Assembly (NCBI RefSeq): GCF_024346755.1
Contig: NZ_AP024861.1
Span: forward strand, 1,240,001 to 1,304,000
DNA: 64,000 bases
Source of the DNA: Vibrio aerogenes
GTDB lineage: Bacteria > Pseudomonadota > Gammaproteobacteria > Enterobacterales > Vibrionaceae
Direction of reading: 5' to 3'
Under the pieces are notes generated by a model, which worked only from the letters and a program-made list of their open reading frames with translations, did no database searches and was not told the DNA's origin. Made by a program: the position numbers and the translations under genes. Shown here in pieces: positions 48,731 through 58,425 of the stretch; within the stretch, counting starts at the first letter, position 1, and each line of letters starts with the position of its first letter.

Positions 48731-50452
48731 TTATGCCTGACTCAGTTGCTGTTGAATAAACGCAACAACATCGTCGATAGCCACAGGTGATTTTTCTCCG
48801 CTACGGCGGTTTTTATATTCGAAGTTGCCTTCGTCCATGCTGCGATCACCAATGATAATCGTATGAGGAACACCAATCAGCTCCATATCAGAGAACATCA
48901 CGCCCGGACGTTCTTTACGATCATCAAACAATACATCAACACCCAGTGCTTTCAGTTCGCTGTAAAGCTTTTCAGCAGCCTGCTGAACCCGTTCAGATTT
49001 GTGCATGTTCATTGGTACGATGGCCACTTCAAATGGTGCAATCGCATCGGGCCAGATAATACCGTACTTGTCGTTGTTCTGTTCAATGGCTGCGGCAACC
49101 ACACGGGTACAACCAATACCATAACAGCCCATTTCCATCACAACGCTTTTACCGTCCGGCCCAAGTACCGTGGCTTTCATGGATTCAGAATAATTTTTGC
49201 CCAGCTGGAAGATATGGCCAACTTCAATACCGCGTTTGAGCAGCAGCGTGCCTTTTCCACATGGGCTTGGATCACCTTCAGTCACATTACGCAGATCTTC
49301 AGTCTGACCCAGCGCAACATCCCGGCCCCAGTTGATCCCGAAGTAATGCTTACCATCAATATTGGCACCGGCACCGAAGTCACTCATGACAGCAACGCTA
49401 CGGTCAACAATGAACGGCACTTTGAGGTTGACGGGTCCTAAAGAGCCCGGACCTGCGCCAATCAGTGCACGAATTTCTTCTTCACCGGCAAATTCCAGCG
49501 GCGCAGCGACTTGAGGCAGATTTTCTGCTTTCACTTCGTTGAGTTCATGATCACCACGGATAATTAAAGCAATCAGCGGAGATTCAGATTCATCAGAAGC
49601 TTTGACAAACAGTGTTTTCACGGTTTTCTCAATCGCCAGATCAAACTGTTCAACCAGTTCGGCAATGGTTTTGGCATCCGGTGTATCAACCAGTGTCATT
49701 TCCTGCGTTGGTGCAGCCCGGTCTGTCGCAGGCGCCAGTGCTTCTGCTTTTTCGATATTGGCTGCGTAATCGGATTCTGTTGAGAAGGCGATCAGGTCTT
49801 CGCCGCTTTCGGCCAGTACATGGAACTCCTGAGAACCACTGCCACCAATGGCTCCGGAGTCAGCCAGTACCGGACGGAAATCCAGCCCCATCCGGGAGAA
49901 AATATTACAGTAAGCAGTATGCATGTCCTGATAAGTTGCTTCGAGGCTTTCCCGGTCAATATGGAAAGAGTAAGCATCTTTCATGATGAATTCACGGGAA
50001 CGCATCACACCAAAACGCGGACGAACTTCATCACGGAATTTGGTTTGAATCTGGTACAGGTTCAGCGGTAGCTGCTTATAGGATTTGACCTCATTGCGTA
50101 CCATGTCTGTGATAACTTCTTCATGCGTCGGTCCCAGTACAAACGGTCGATCATGGCGGTCAGCAATCCGTAGCAGTTCCGGGCCGAATTTGTCCCAGCG
50201 ACCGGTTTCGTGCCACAGTTCAGAGGGTTGAACCACGGGCATCAGTGTTTCAACTGCGCCGGCATTGTTCATTTCTTCCCGGACAATATTTTCGACTTTT
50301 TGCAACACACGCAGGCCGGTTGGCAGCCAGGTATACAGCCCTGAAGCCAGTTTACGAATCATACCGGCCCGTAACATGAGCTGGTGACTAACGATTTCTG
50401 CGTCGTTTGGCGTCTCCTTCAGCGTTGAAAGAAGGTATTTACTGGTACGCAT
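48731..50452 (-). CDS. proS: Prolyl-tRNA synthetase (bacterial type, with editing domain)
   Basis: A 573-residue class II synthetase. It has motif 2 ([28 protein letters not shown], about 137-165), an INS/YbaK-like editing domain (about 225-385) that removes Ala from tRNA-Pro, motif 3 ([17 protein letters not shown], about 440) and the HGTP anticodon-binding domain at the C-terminus. Length and start are canonical. Confidence 0.98.
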   Translation of the reverse strand: MRTSKYLLSTLKETPNDAEIVSHQLMLRAGMIRKLASGLYTWLPTGLRVLQKVENIVREEMNNAGAVETLMPVVQPSELWHETGRWDKFGPELLRIADRHDRPFVLGPTHEEVITDMVRNEVKSYKQLPLNLYQIQTKFRDEVRPRFGVMRSREFIMKDAYSFHIDRESLEATYQDMHTAYCNIFSRMGLDFRPVLADSGAIGGSGSQEFHVLAESGEDLIAFSTESDYAANIEKAEALAPATDRAAPTQEMTLVDTPDAKTIAELVEQFDLAIEKTVKTLFVKASDESESPLIALIIRGDHELNEVKAENLPQVAAPLEFAGEEEIRALIGAGPGSLGPVNLKVPFIVDRSVAVMSDFGAGANIDGKHYFGINWGRDVALGQTEDLRNVTEGDPSPCGKGTLLLKRGIEVGHIFQLGKNYSESMKATVLGPDGKSVVMEMGCYGIGCTRVVAAAIEQNNDKYGIIWPDAIAPFEVAIVPMNMHKSERVQQAAEKLYSELKALGVDVLFDDRKERPGVMFSDMELIGVPHTIIIGDRSMDEGNFEYKNRRSGEKSPVAIDDVVAFIQQQLSQA

Positions 50453-50576
50453 TTATGGTATCCGTTCATCAGGTTAGACATGGTTTACCCGTTGAGATAA
50501 CGGGATAAACGTTCAAATAAGCCGTCAATAATAGCAGCCATTGTGCTTTGTCAAAAGTACTCTGTGGTGAAATAGT

Positions 50577-51296
50577 TCAGGGATGATTTTGTGATGGGGT
50601 CACCGGCGTTATGGATGTGACGGTGATGACATTCTGCTGCACGGTAAACCGGACGTTCATTTCAAACAGATGAACCGCATATTCTTTCTCATCTGTTTTG
50701 CCTTTTTTGTAGGCCGGGCGCGGGTCTTGCGCCAGCACTTCCTGAATGACAGACCGCAGATGTTGCCCGTCAGGATGTGAGGAAAGACAGCGGCGGGCCG
50801 GTTCAGAAAAACAGACTTCTGACAGCTGTGGTGCTTCGTTTGCGTAGCCGCCAGCAGCGGATGGTATCGCATCTGAGTACGGCAGGTAAGGTTTGATATC
50901 AATCACGGGCGTGCCATGCACGATATCGACATTCCCCAGCTCGATGAAGATCTGCTGTCCTTGTTGTGTGATGCCTTTGAATTCAACCGCTGACATGCCG
51001 ATACTGTTCGGGCGGAACGTTGACCGGGAAGCAAACACACCGATTCTTTCGTTGCCGCCGAGGCGGGGGGGACGAACCGTTGGTTTCCATCCGGCAGACT
51101 GATTCTGGTCGAACAAAAACAGTACCCACAGGTGGCTGAACTGTGCCAGACCGCGGACAGCCTCCGGGCAGTTTGCTTCTCCCAGCAGTTCGATCCGGGC
51201 TGTCGCAGAGGGCACCAGTTTCGGTTGTCTGGGAACGGCAAATTTTTCTTTATACGGACTGTGAATACGGCCGATGATTTCAGGCGAGCCACTCAT
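50577..51296 (-). CDS. trmO: tRNA (N6-threonylcarbamoyladenosine(37)-N6)-methyltransferase TrmO
   Basis: A 239-residue SAM-dependent enzyme (formerly TsaA/YaeB) that methylates t6A37 in tRNA-Thr. It shows IGRIHSPYKEKFAVPRQP at the start, FSHLWVLFLF, RPPRLGGNERIGVFASRSTFRPNSIGMS and DVVHGTPVIDIKPYLPYSD-like blocks, all family hallmarks. It starts 3 bases after the yaiI-like gene stops, so the three genes 52060 to 50577 form one operon. Confidence 0.95.
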   Translation of the reverse strand: MSGSPEIIGRIHSPYKEKFAVPRQPKLVPSATARIELLGEANCPEAVRGLAQFSHLWVLFLFDQNQSAGWKPTVRPPRLGGNERIGVFASRSTFRPNSIGMSAVEFKGITQQGQQIFIELGNVDIVHGTPVIDIKPYLPYSDAIPSAAGGYANEAPQLSEVCFSEPARRCLSSHPDGQHLRSVIQEVLAQDPRPAYKKGKTDEKEYAVHLFEMNVRFTVQQNVITVTSITPVTPSQNHP

Positions 51297-51299
51297 ATT

Positions 51300-51770
51300 T
51301 CAGTCCCGGTTGGTTGGTTGACGGGCAGCGTGACGTGCCAGAATCCGGTCAAAATGGCTGGCAAATTCGCGGCGGTCAGTCTGAGATAACGCTGCCGGTC
51401 CACCGGTTTGTACGCCGCTGGCACGCATGGTTTCCATAAAATCGCGGATATTGAGCCGGGACCTGATATTGTCCTGAGTAAACAGCTCACCACGGGGGCT
51501 CAGTGCCATCGCCTGTTTTTCCAGTACTTCACTGGCCAGCGGAATATCTGATGTAATCACCAGATCACCGGCCTCAACCCGACGGACGATTTCATTATCC
51601 GCAATATCAAATCCTGCCTGTACCTGCATAAAGTGCAGATTATTCCGCCGGGGCAGGGGAATGACATGGTTTGCCACAAAGGTAAAGGTTAAACCGGTTC
51701 GTTCTGCGGCCCGGACAATCACTTCACGAATGACTTTCGGACAGGCATCGGCATCAATCCAGATATTCAA
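51300..51770 (-). CDS. YaiI/YqxD family protein (UPF0178)
   Basis: A 156-residue protein with [15 protein letters not shown] at the start, [18 protein letters not shown] and the C-terminal [11 protein letters not shown], typical of UPF0178. The two Asp in WIDADACP and TSDIPLA resemble the metal-binding acidic pattern of PIN/NYN-like nucleases, but the function is not established. It overlaps the upstream gene by four bases. Confidence 0.92.
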   Translation of the reverse strand: MNIWIDADACPKVIREVIVRAAERTGLTFTFVANHVIPLPRRNNLHFMQVQAGFDIADNEIVRRVEAGDLVITSDIPLASEVLEKQAMALSPRGELFTQDNIRSRLNIRDFMETMRASGVQTGGPAALSQTDRREFASHFDRILARHAARQPTNRD

Positions 51771-52060
51771 TCGTCTGTCTCCTGCGTGGTTGCTTTGGTT
51801 TCTAATATGGCTAAACGGTGGGCCAGTTCAGCAACCTGTTTTTCCAGTTGCTCAATTCGTTCTTTATCTGACAGGGTTTTGACCTGAACTTTGGGAACCC
51901 GCTGGGTTGATTTCCAGCTTTTGATTGTGGCAATAATGGCCGGAATCGGTACTTTGGTTGTCAACCGGCTTTTGACCAGCGCAACCGTTGGCTCTTTACC
52001 TTCTTTGATCAGCGCTTCAATCACAGCTGTCAGTTCTTGTGAGATATCTTTCGTTTGCAT
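51767..52060 (-). CDS. Small coiled-coil protein, possible DNA-binding regulator
   Basis: A 97-residue protein I cannot name. Residues 1-50 ([25 protein letters not shown], then [14 protein letters not shown]) resemble a helix-turn-helix of the KfrA N-terminal type; residues 62-88 form a heptad coiled coil ([23 protein letters not shown]). It probably dimerises. Its start codon lies directly against a MITE-like element, so its original upstream region has been replaced. It is the first gene of an operon with yaiI-like and trmO. Confidence 0.6.
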   Translation of the reverse strand: MQTKDISQELTAVIEALIKEGKEPTVALVKSRLTTKVPIPAIIATIKSWKSTQRVPKVQVKTLSDKERIEQLEKQVAELAHRLAILETKATTQETDD

Positions 52061-52246
52061 TTATACCAATTCCATTAATTGTATAATCTGGTACCAGTCC
52101 GGGTAATTTTCTGATCTGGACATATCTGGTTCAGCAAACCGCTCAAGCCCTCCCTGGGCGCTTAAACAAGGGCATCCATGCCCTTGTATGTTTGCTCCAC
52201 CAGACACATCCAGATAATCAGTGAATTAGTGTGATTAATGGTATTA
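52061..52246. mobile_element. MITE-like element with long imperfect inverted repeats
   Basis: The stretch folds back on itself. Outer ends share TACCA and ATTAAT blocks; inner arms at about 52109-52139 and 52190-52221 match with few differences (CTGAT, CTGGA, TCTGGT, AGCAAAC). At the centre lies a perfect 10-bp palindromic stem, ACAAGGGCAT with ATGCCCTTGT (52166-52187). It has no coding capacity. The design is that of a non-autonomous element, and I expect other copies in the genome. The rest of the gap to 52356 holds an imperfect hairpin near 52309-52343 ending the DUF3549 gene. Confidence 0.6.
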
Positions 52247-52356
52247 TTCATCCCCGTTGAGATCTTTTCTGATCAGATATTTCTGTCATTCTCCATTCCG
52301 GGCAGAATGGCTATTGTATGCGCTGAAGCTGGCAAACAATAGCCCTGACAGGAGTT

Positions 52357-53397
52357 TTAACTGTTTTTGGTGCTGTGCTGCAGAGCTGTGATTGCAGCTT
52401 CCAGCTCAGCAGAAGCCGTGGAATGAAGCAGTGGCAGCAGAATAATCCGCAGCTCAGGCAGCATGACTAAATCAGCAAACAGCTGATTAAACAGTGACTG
52501 TTCACCTGTCTGCGCCAGACGGATCAAAAACTGTTCTGCCAGCTTTTCACCGGCTAATACTGACCAACAGCGCCCTGCGATTGCAATCAATATTTCCCGG
52601 TGACATAGATCAGCTTTAGCCAGTACAGTGTGAATGATTCCGGACAGCTGATTCTCCGGAGAACCGGCCAAAGCACGGATATAAGCAGAAAGCAGGAATA
52701 TGTCTGGCTCCGGTTGACGGGCTTCTTCTTCTGCCTGTGCCAGCAGACGGTCAGCTAACCGGGATTGCAGCGGCGTATGTTCCAGTGCGCCCAGTAAGGC
52801 GTAACGGGGTTGTGCCGGTAAATGATTCAGTGATTTGATCAGATGCACCGCATTTTGCTCTTTGCCCAACCGGGCACAGATATCGGTGATTCCCTGAAGT
52901 CCCACGCTTTGCCATTGATCCCATTCCTGTTCACCCTTGAAATAGCTCTGGGCATGTTCGTAGTACTGGCTGGCTGGCAGATCCAGCATTGCCCGAACCT
53001 GACTGTGGAAGAGTGCCATTTTGTCTTCCGGTGGCTTAAAAGTGTATGGGTTGTTCGCCAGTTTTTCCTGTTGCGCCTCAGTCAGCGACTGATTGAGCCG
53101 GGTCCCCATTGCTTCAAGAATATAGCGGATGAACTGACCCACATCGGCTGGTTTCATCAGTCCACGTTCATCGAGTTCGAAGTTCAGAAACCAGATCCAC
53201 GGTTGTTTCAGTTCATTCCAGTAAGTGATGGCAAATCTGGCCTGGCGTTGCAGCGGGTAAGGCCAGGGGCGTTGTCCGCGTTCGATTTGTTCGAATTCAG
53301 ATTGAGGAATGGGCTGGATACGGCGGCCAAGTTCAGTGATTTGAAATTCACACTGGCTCTGTTTCAGTAAATCAGTCAGGGTCTGTATTGTGTCCAT
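52357..53397 (-). CDS. DUF3549 family protein
   Basis: A 346-residue protein starting MDTIQTLTDLLKQSQCEFQITELGRRI, with WPYPLQRQARFAI and PWIWFLNFELDERGLM, the pattern of the DUF3549 family found in Vibrio and relatives. HEAT-like helices follow in the C-terminal half (repeated A-L-L-A/H-T-P patterns). The function is unknown. I use the ATG at 53397, although the frame is open 20 codons further and neither start has a strong ribosome site. It is divergent from yqcC. Confidence 0.85.
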   Translation of the reverse strand: MDTIQTLTDLLKQSQCEFQITELGRRIQPIPQSEFEQIERGQRPWPYPLQRQARFAITYWNELKQPWIWFLNFELDERGLMKPADVGQFIRYILEAMGTRLNQSLTEAQQEKLANNPYTFKPPEDKMALFHSQVRAMLDLPASQYYEHAQSYFKGEQEWDQWQSVGLQGITDICARLGKEQNAVHLIKSLNHLPAQPRYALLGALEHTPLQSRLADRLLAQAEEEARQPEPDIFLLSAYIRALAGSPENQLSGIIHTVLAKADLCHREILIAIAGRCWSVLAGEKLAEQFLIRLAQTGEQSLFNQLFADLVMLPELRIILLPLLHSTASAELEAAITALQHSTKNS

Positions 53398-53480
53398 GAT
53401 TGCGTTGAATATTGACGAATGCTCCTCAATAAATGGTATCCTGTGCGCCGTTTTCAAGTCCGGACAGAGAATATTGTTTT

Positions 53481-53801
53481 ATGCACATGCAATCTTCGAT
53501 CGTATCATTACTTGTTGAGCTGGAAGCGCTGCTCAAACAACAAGCGCTGTGGCAGTCTCAGGTCCCTTCTGCGCAGGCATTATCAAGTACGCAGCCATTT
53601 GCGCTTGATACATTAGCGCCGCATGAGTGGTTGCAGTGGATTTTTCTGCCAGAGATGCAACGGCGCATGAGCGATGGTATAGCCTTGCCGCAAGGGTTTG
53701 AGATGTCGCCTTATTTTTCTCAGGCATGGCAGGAAGAACCACAGCGGCAGGCGTTGATTAACCTGATCCAACGGATTGAACAGGAGTGCAACCATGCTTG
53801 A
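53481..53801 (+). CDS. yqcC: YqcC family protein
   Basis: A 106-residue helical protein. LLVELEALLKQQALWQSQ at the start, PFALDTLAPHEWLQWIFLPEMQRRM in the middle and LINLIQRIEQ at the end match YqcC. The function is unknown. In many gammaproteobacteria yqcC precedes truC, as here, and the two overlap by eight bases. Confidence 0.9.
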   Translation: MHMQSSIVSLLVELEALLKQQALWQSQVPSAQALSSTQPFALDTLAPHEWLQWIFLPEMQRRMSDGIALPQGFEMSPYFSQAWQEEPQRQALINLIQRIEQECNHA

Positions 53802-54558
53802 GATTCTGTATCAGGATGATTATCTGGTCGCTGTGAATAAACCCGCCGGGATGCTGGTGCACCGCTCGTGGCTGGATAAGCATGAAACGCTGTTTGTGAT
53901 GCAGACCCTGCGCGATCAGATTGGTCAGCATGTTTTTCCGCTGCACCGGCTGGATCGCCCGACATCCGGCGTATTGTTGTTTGGTTTATCCAGTGAAGTC
54001 GCCGCGAAAGCAGCGCCGCTGTTTGCCGGACATGAGATTGAAAAAACTTACCATGCCATTGTGCGGGGCTGGATAGAACAACCGGACGTGCTGGATTACC
54101 CGCTCAAAGAAGAACAGGACAAAATTGCAGATAAATTTGCCAGTAAAGATAAAGAGGCTCAGCCAGCCGTGACGGCTTATCGTCCTGTGGCAAAAGTGGA
54201 AGTGCCGTATTCCACCGGGCGTTTCCCAACCAGCCGTTACTGCCTGCTGGAAATGAAACCTAAAACCGGGCGCAAACATCAGCTCCGTCGTCATATGCAT
54301 CATTTGAGTCATCCGATGATTGGTGATACCACGCATGGTGATGGCCGTCATAATCGTTTGTTCAGGGAGCACTACGATTGTCACCGGCTGCTGCTGCATG
54401 CTTCGTCACTTCAGTTTGTTCATCCTTTAACGGGGGAAGATTTATGTATCCATGCGCCGTTAGATGATGTCTGGCTGCGTTTGATGCAGACATTTGGCTG
54501 GGATACCGTGCTGAATTCTGATGATTCAGCCTCCTCAGAAAAGAAACGCTGTTCTTAA
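53794..54558 (+). CDS. truC: tRNA pseudouridine(65) synthase TruC
   Basis: A 254-residue RluA-family enzyme. The catalytic motif HRLDRPTSGVLLFGLS (Asp nucleophile) is near residue 51; the RluA pattern continues with EKTYHAIVRGW and KTGRKHQLRRHMHHLSHPMIGDT. It forms pseudouridine 65 in tRNA-Ile and tRNA-Asp. The ATG at 53794 lies inside the end of yqcC; the frame opens six codons earlier. Confidence 0.95.
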   Translation: MLEILYQDDYLVAVNKPAGMLVHRSWLDKHETLFVMQTLRDQIGQHVFPLHRLDRPTSGVLLFGLSSEVAAKAAPLFAGHEIEKTYHAIVRGWIEQPDVLDYPLKEEQDKIADKFASKDKEAQPAVTAYRPVAKVEVPYSTGRFPTSRYCLLEMKPKTGRKHQLRRHMHHLSHPMIGDTTHGDGRHNRLFREHYDCHRLLLHASSLQFVHPLTGEDLCIHAPLDDVWLRLMQTFGWDTVLNSDDSASSEKKRCS

Positions 54559-54683
54559 TTGTACAACTGATATTTTTATTTCTGAATACCGTCTTACCCC
54601 GGAGCATGTTTCTGAAATGAATATGCTCTCTGCCCGCCTGTAACTCATTCATTAACAAAGAGATCTGTGCCACAAGTTTGCCG

Positions 54684-54738
54684 GGCAAGATCTTGCTCAG
54701 CGGGCAACTTCTTGCTCGCGCCTGAGCAAGATCTTGCC
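54684..54738. repeat. 17-bp perfect inverted repeat upstream of the T6SS cassette
   Basis: GGCAAGATCTTGCTCAG (54684-54700) is exactly complementary to 54722-54738. Each arm contains the 12-bp palindrome GCAAGATCTTGC. The 21-base spacer holds a third, degenerate copy (GGGCAACTTCTTGCTC). It lies in the 54559-55012 gap, which carries no gene. It may act as truC terminator, operator or recombination remnant. Confidence 0.75.
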
Positions 54739-55012
54739 TGTATTTATAGTCCTGTCAGTTCAATGGGTTGATATTAATGTATATGCATTCGTGGCATGAA
54801 TAATGCCTTGGGATTTTATAGATTTATCTGTTTGGTAGATATTCTGATGGTGGGAAGAAGGTCTTGGGTGACATGTCTTTTTTGCCTGAATGCAGGATTG
54901 GCATCGTGATTTCCAGAGAGGATATCGCTTGGTTTTCTTTCACAGAATCTCTGTCTGAATTCAGATGTTTTCCGGATTTTTCTGTTAAAAAATAATAAAG
55001 CAGGTACAGAAC

Positions 55013-57079
55013 ATGAGAACGTTGAACTTTCGGCTGGCTATTGATGGGGTGAATGATGAAACGCTGGTCGTGCGCGAATTTCAGGGGAATGAATTTATCT
55101 CTGATGGGATGGATGAAAACGGTCAAACCGTTTTTGGCTACCGGTATCAAATCGCACTGGCAAGCAGAAACAGCGGGTTATCCGCAGAGCAAATCGTTGA
55201 CAGTAAGGCGCTGTTGGAAGTTATCCGCAATGGGCAGGTTGTGAGTCAGGTGCACGGGATTATCCGTAATCTGACCAAAGGTGATACCGGGTTTAACCAT
55301 ACGTTTTATACCGTCACACTTGTCCCTTCACTTGAACGTCTTTCATTGCGTCATAACAGCCGGATTTTCCAGCAGCAAGATGCACAGGTGATTTTGACCA
55401 CACTGCTCGACGAAATGGGGATTACGGATTATGCCTTTTCTGTCCGGCGCACATTAGCGCAGCGGGAGTTCTGTGTGCAATACCGGGAGACGGATGCCGC
55501 TTTTTTCCATCGTCTGGCCGCCGAAGAAGGACTGATGTATTTCTTTGTGCATGAAGACACCAAACACACGCTGGTGATCACCGATAACCCGGAAGGTTTT
55601 GTCAAGCCAGGGTTGAGCGTGCCATACAATGTGGTCTCTGGTGGTGCCGGTGAAATACCGTATATTTCCGGGATGAATGCGTGCCGGCAAACAGAAGTCA
55701 GTGCCATCGTTCATCAGGATTACAGTTTTAAAAAACCAGATTACAGTTTTGTTCAGCAGCTGGATGGCAAAGAGATGGACTACCAGCTGCAAACTTATGA
55801 GCACTTTGATTATCCCGGACGCTACAAAGATGATACCAACGGCAAAGCATTTACGCAGATTCGGCTGGAATTTTTAAGGCGGGAAGCGAATACGGTGACT
55901 GGCACCAGTGATGAAAGCCGAATTCAGTCTGGCTGCCGGTTTGAGGTGAAAGAGCATCTTGATGAGGTGATGAACCGTCTGTGGCTGACGGTTGCTGTGA
56001 CTCATCAGGGTAGTCAGCCGCAGGCACTGGAAGAGGAGGGCAGCAGTGGTGCGACGACATACAGTAATCAGTTCAAACTGATTCCCGGTGATTTGGTCTG
56101 GCGGGCCAGGCCGCAGCCAAAGCCTCAGGTGGATGGCCCCTGTATGGCGAAAGTGGTTGGGCCGGCCGGTGAAGAAATTTACTGCGATGAACATGGCCGG
56201 GTGAAACTGCATTTCCCGTGGGATAGGGAAAGCAATATGGATGATAAAAGCTCCTGCTGGGTGCGGGTGTCTCAAGGCTGGGCCGGCGGACAATACGGCA
56301 TGATGGCTATTCCGCGCATTGGTCATGAGGTGATTGTCTCATTCCTCAACGGGGATCCGGATCAGCCGATTGTCACCGGGAGAACTTATCACGCATCGAA
56401 TACGCCGCCTTATACCTTGCCGGAAGCCAAAACCAAAACCGTGTGGCGGAGTGATAGTCATCAGGGAGAGGGGTTCAACGAATTCAGTTTTGAAGATCAG
56501 GCCAATCAGGAACTGGTTTACCTGCATGCACAGAAAGACCAGAAAATCAAAGTCTTGCATGATAAAAATCAGGAAGTTGATCACGATGAAACGCATCAGA
56601 TTGGTCATGATCATCAGCTGACGATTGGCAATGACCGGACCAAGAATGTCGGCAATAACGAATCATCCACGATTAAAGTCAATCAGACGCATCAGGTCGG
56701 GCAGGATCGTCAGGTCAATGTCGGGCAGGATGAAACGCATTATGTAAAAAGAAATCAGGTCTGGACGGTGGATGGCAAACAAGATGTTACCGTCAGTAAA
56801 GAACAGACGATTACCGTGAAAGAAAATCAGACCGAGACTTTCCAGAAAAATCAGACGGTTTCTGTGACAAAAGATCAAATGCAAATCGTCAGCGGTACAT
56901 TGACTCATCAAACCACCGGCGCTGTGATTCATACCTCGGATACAAGCATTACGCTGCAATGCGGGAATAGTAGTGTTGAAATGACGCCCGACTGTATCAC
57001 GCTGCAAACCGGCGCATCGTCAATCAAACTGGACAGCACCGGGATTTATCAGAACGGCACCAAAATCAAACTGAATTAG
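55013..57079 (+). CDS. vgrG: Type VI secretion spike protein VgrG
   Basis: A 688-residue VgrG (TssI). The gp27-like region covers about 1-370, with FQQQDAQVILTTLLDEMGI and EFCVQYRETDAAFFHRLAAEEGLMYFF; the gp5-like OB fold follows with CDEHGRVKLHFPWD and CWVRVSQGWAGGQYGMMAIPRIGHEVIVSFLNGDPDQPIVTGR. The needle beyond about 520 is made of short beta repeats rich in QTHQVGQD, KNQTVSV and similar units, ending LDSTGIYQNGTKIKLN. No effector domain is fused. It begins a vgrG/unknown/Rhs operon; no structural T6SS genes are in view, so this is an auxiliary cluster. Confidence 0.96.
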   Translation: MRTLNFRLAIDGVNDETLVVREFQGNEFISDGMDENGQTVFGYRYQIALASRNSGLSAEQIVDSKALLEVIRNGQVVSQVHGIIRNLTKGDTGFNHTFYTVTLVPSLERLSLRHNSRIFQQQDAQVILTTLLDEMGITDYAFSVRRTLAQREFCVQYRETDAAFFHRLAAEEGLMYFFVHEDTKHTLVITDNPEGFVKPGLSVPYNVVSGGAGEIPYISGMNACRQTEVSAIVHQDYSFKKPDYSFVQQLDGKEMDYQLQTYEHFDYPGRYKDDTNGKAFTQIRLEFLRREANTVTGTSDESRIQSGCRFEVKEHLDEVMNRLWLTVAVTHQGSQPQALEEEGSSGATTYSNQFKLIPGDLVWRARPQPKPQVDGPCMAKVVGPAGEEIYCDEHGRVKLHFPWDRESNMDDKSSCWVRVSQGWAGGQYGMMAIPRIGHEVIVSFLNGDPDQPIVTGRTYHASNTPPYTLPEAKTKTVWRSDSHQGEGFNEFSFEDQANQELVYLHAQKDQKIKVLHDKNQEVDHDETHQIGHDHQLTIGNDRTKNVGNNESSTIKVNQTHQVGQDRQVNVGQDETHYVKRNQVWTVDGKQDVTVSKEQTITVKENQTETFQKNQTVSVTKDQMQIVSGTLTHQTTGAVIHTSDTSITLQCGNSSVEMTPDCITLQTGASSIKLDSTGIYQNGTKIKLN

Positions 57080-57090
57080 AGAGGTGCCGG

Positions 57091-58425
57091 ATGTCTCAGT
57101 TAGTACAACAAAAAATCAGTGAGCTGGATCGGGCACTGACTGAATTCACAATGCACCCTGGTGCGCGAATTTTATTGCTCCATGCGACGGATAACGATTT
57201 TAAGGTGGCGTATCACTTTTTATCGATGCGGGCGGAATACAAAATCGAGTCGGCTGATGTGATTGTCTTGGCAGATGCACCGTTTACCACTGCACACCAA
57301 TTTGCTGATCAGGCGGTGGTTGCTTTATGCCAGGCTTATGATCGCCTCAAGCCGCTGTTACCCATCAAGGACCCTGAAGCTGATTTACCGGACTGGCAGC
57401 CTGAGTTTATTGCAGATGAGTCTGAAACCGGTGTCCAGCGTCTGGAAAGGCTGACGCAGGAAATGGTTCGCCTGTATGGGGATTACTTCGATAAACTGGT
57501 GTTATTTCTGATACCGCCGACAGTGATGAATACACAAGAATGGCGCTCGTTCATCACTCAGATAAGCGGGATGACAGACAATAAAATCCGTTTCGGTGTG
57601 ATTGAGAACCTCACCCCGTTTGAGCCGGTGCAACAAGCGTTGCAGCTACCCGAAACTCAGATTGTCCTTTACAGCTTTCAGGGGCAAAGCTTCGACATGA
57701 TGCTGGGTGTGTTAGATGAGCTGGAACATCAGGATGAGCTGGTGGATTACCGCCGTTATCTGACCCAAACCTTTCAGTACCAGTCTGAGCAGGCACCGGA
57801 AAAAGCACTGAATGCGGCACAGTCCGCATTACAAATTGCGCAGCAACAGCAACTCAAAGAAGCACAGGTGGTTGCCCTGACGGCGATGTATGCCACGTCT
57901 GTCAGCCTGAAAGATTATCAGCAGGCACAACATCTGACCCGACAGGCATTAGCCGTGGCCCAAACCGTGACCACAGAAGAACTTCCGGCCCGGAATCAGC
58001 TGGAAGCGATGGCTTATACCAATCTGGCAACGGCTGAGTTTCTCGGGCGTCGTTATGATTTGGCCGCCGACAGTTATCAGGCCGCTGCATGTTTATTTCA
58101 GCATCAGGAAAACTGGATGATGACGTATGAAAACCTGCGGATGCGGGTACTTTGTCTGACCCGGCTGGAACATTTTGACAAGGCCTGGGCATCCGGTGGT
58201 GACGCACTGGTTGCGGTTTATCAGACACCGGAAGCATTGTGGCAGAACGGAACACTTGCCTATTTCGGCAAGAACATGCTGCATCTCTGCCCATGGCAGG
58301 AAAAAGCGGAACAGACTGTATTTGAAGCACATATGGCAGACCTGCTGGGAGAGCCATGGCAACAACTGACCGATGCCGTTGAGATGCCGGACCTGCCACC
58401 ACAACAAGAAGGGAGTATCGCCTGA
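57091..58425 (+). CDS. TPR-like protein between vgrG and rhs, candidate effector adaptor
   Basis: A 444-residue protein without a named family that I recognise. The N-terminal 215 residues have an alpha/beta pattern (ARILLLHATDND, VIVLADAPF, KLVLFLIPPTV, IRFGVIENLTPF). Residues about 235-400 look like tetratricopeptide-type helical repeats (EKALNAAQSALQIAQQQQLKEAQVVAL, QLEAMAYTNLATAEFLGRRYDLAADSYQAA). It starts 11 bases after vgrG and overlaps the rhs start by one base. Genes in this position often encode adaptors that load an effector on VgrG; it is not an EagR (DUF1795) or DUF4123 chaperone by motif. Confidence 0.6.
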   Translation: MSQLVQQKISELDRALTEFTMHPGARILLLHATDNDFKVAYHFLSMRAEYKIESADVIVLADAPFTTAHQFADQAVVALCQAYDRLKPLLPIKDPEADLPDWQPEFIADESETGVQRLERLTQEMVRLYGDYFDKLVLFLIPPTVMNTQEWRSFITQISGMTDNKIRFGVIENLTPFEPVQQALQLPETQIVLYSFQGQSFDMMLGVLDELEHQDELVDYRRYLTQTFQYQSEQAPEKALNAAQSALQIAQQQQLKEAQVVALTAMYATSVSLKDYQQAQHLTRQALAVAQTVTTEELPARNQLEAMAYTNLATAEFLGRRYDLAADSYQAAACLFQHQENWMMTYENLRMRVLCLTRLEHFDKAWASGGDALVAVYQTPEALWQNGTLAYFGKNMLHLCPWQEKAEQTVFEAHMADLLGEPWQQLTDAVEMPDLPPQQEGSIA

